Of a stretch of 64,000 nucleotides of DNA, positions 63,162 through 64,000 are shown in pieces. A program made the translations under genes and the position numbers. The stretch comes from Lithodes maja (Eukaryota; Arthropoda; Malacostraca; Decapoda; Lithodidae). The DNA is taken from the NCBI GenBank assembly GCA_037953745.1, contig JBAKBP010007427.1, positions 1 through 64,000 of the forward strand, written 5' to 3'. Numbering within the stretch: position 1 is the stretch's first letter; each line of letters starts with the position of its first letter. Below the pieces are notes generated by a model, which worked only from the letters and a program-made list of their open reading frames with translations, was not told where the DNA came from and made no database searches.

Positions 63162-64000
63162 TCTGTACCATGGAGTACTCCACCCATCTATCACCTAGCT
63201 AAGATAAAGGGCGTCGCTGTGCGTCTTCTCATCGACACAGGAGCCGCACGGTCTTGCCTGTAATTCTTTTTACAAACAGCATCACAAAAGATTTGGAGCA
63301 CTGCACGCGTTCAAAAACAACTTAATCAGTGCCGGGGACACACCTTTAGCTATTCGAGGAGAGACCACGCCCCTGCCCGTCACGACCCCCAAGCGCGAGG
63401 CCAACTGTCACCACCCTTTTGTAATTTTCCACTCCAACTGCACCCTATATGACGGCTACATGGGATTAGACGTCATGGAAAAATTGCAAGTTCAACTAGA
63501 TTGCGGGGACCGTTTAATTACATTTAAAACAAAGAAGAAAAGCCTCCACCCTCGAATCACAGAAATCTCCCCAAAATCCTCTCAACAACATCCAACATCC
63601 AACATCCAACCTAAGCCCACTTCAAAGCCTACTCATCTGCCACCACCTACCCCACCAACGGCCTCTACCACCGTGATGACCCCTGCTATGACATATCAGA
63701 AAGTGGTAATTCCAGCTCAACACCAACAATGGGTGCCAATACACCAACCCATAAACTCCACCATGATATTCTCACCAAACCAGACCCACCTCCAAGCAGG
63801 GAGATGCCGGATACAACCTGCCCTTGTCCCCCCCACCAGGGGCGCCACCATGATTGCAAATATTTCCGATGAACCCCTCACCCTACCCAAGGGCCTTGTC
63901 ATTGGAGATTTAGAGACCTTCGAAGATTACCAACCTACAAGTTCCATACCAAGTTTGCCCCCTGTCCTGCCTACGATGCCACCTCACCTGACAAAACTTC
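63123..64000 (+). pseudogene. Gypsy-like protease and start of Pol
   Basis: Read in the -1 frame of gag, the sequence reaches VRLLIDTGAARS (retropepsin active site, D near 63,234). It hits a TAA at 63,261-63,263. A frame one base over is then open from 63,265 to the window end, so a single-base indel near 63,259-63,264 breaks this copy. The second frame contains the protease tail GYMGLDVMEKLQVQLDCGD and a Pro/Thr/Gln-rich linker. It ends in a PLTLPKGLVIGDLE block of the type that precedes gypsy RT. RT itself is outside the window. Confidence 0.82.

Overview
This is nuclear DNA of a metazoan. The best guess is an arthropod, probably a crustacean. The evidence is indirect: BEL/Pao, piggyBac, RTE-like and Jockey/CR1-like elements are packed together, there are short interstitial TTAGG/CCTAA runs (about 25,195 and 30,500), and the motif AGGCCTAGGCTA is scattered through the AT-rich spacers. 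I found no convincing single-copy host gene, rRNA or functional tRNA. Nearly everything recognisable is mobile or repetitive, much of it nested.

Layout. 1-1300 is the right end of a terminal-inverted-repeat DNA transposon (copy A). 1307-8743 is a 69-bp satellite array split by a 5'-truncated LINE (5533-7099). 8744-12545 is a full-length second copy (B) of the transposon; it encodes a D-D-E-like protein of the SDNCGGQNKN type and is broken by a SINE-like insertion. 12546-19533 is a young, intact BEL/Pao retrotransposon on the minus strand. It sits inside an uncharacterised Cys/His-rich ORF (19534-20864) that also carries one in-frame stop. 21.3-24.4 kb holds degraded RTE-type LINE pieces. 24.5-32.7 kb is spacer with several TTAA-bounded miniature elements and a conserved double-hairpin repeat.

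32,689-39,479 is an autonomous piggyBac element with a 916-residue transposase. A related miniature element has inserted into its left subterminal region, and a second diverged miniature element sits inside the first: three levels of TTAA nesting. 40.2-41.6 kb is a tandem pile of LINE tail fragments. 44,720-52,607 is a second BEL/Pao element on the plus strand. It carries, between its primer-binding site and gag, an extra ORF with all blocks of an SGNH/GDSL hydrolase. Its gag-protease junction has three frameshifts, but its RT-RNase H-integrase frame is open. 55.0-57.9 kb has two minus-strand LINE remnants. 60-64 kb holds the 5' part of a Ty3/gypsy-like element: gag, a textbook -1 frameshift signal, protease, and the start of pol running off the window.

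How the parts relate. The 6.8-kb piggyBac probably supplies the activity that moved the TTAA miniature elements, which share its asymmetric ends. The minus-strand BEL element looks recently inserted (indistinguishable LTRs, unbroken 1777-codon ORF). The most unusual items are the SGNH-hydrolase leader ORF of the plus-strand BEL element, the D-D-E-like transposon that brackets the satellite, and the gypsy frameshift cassette.
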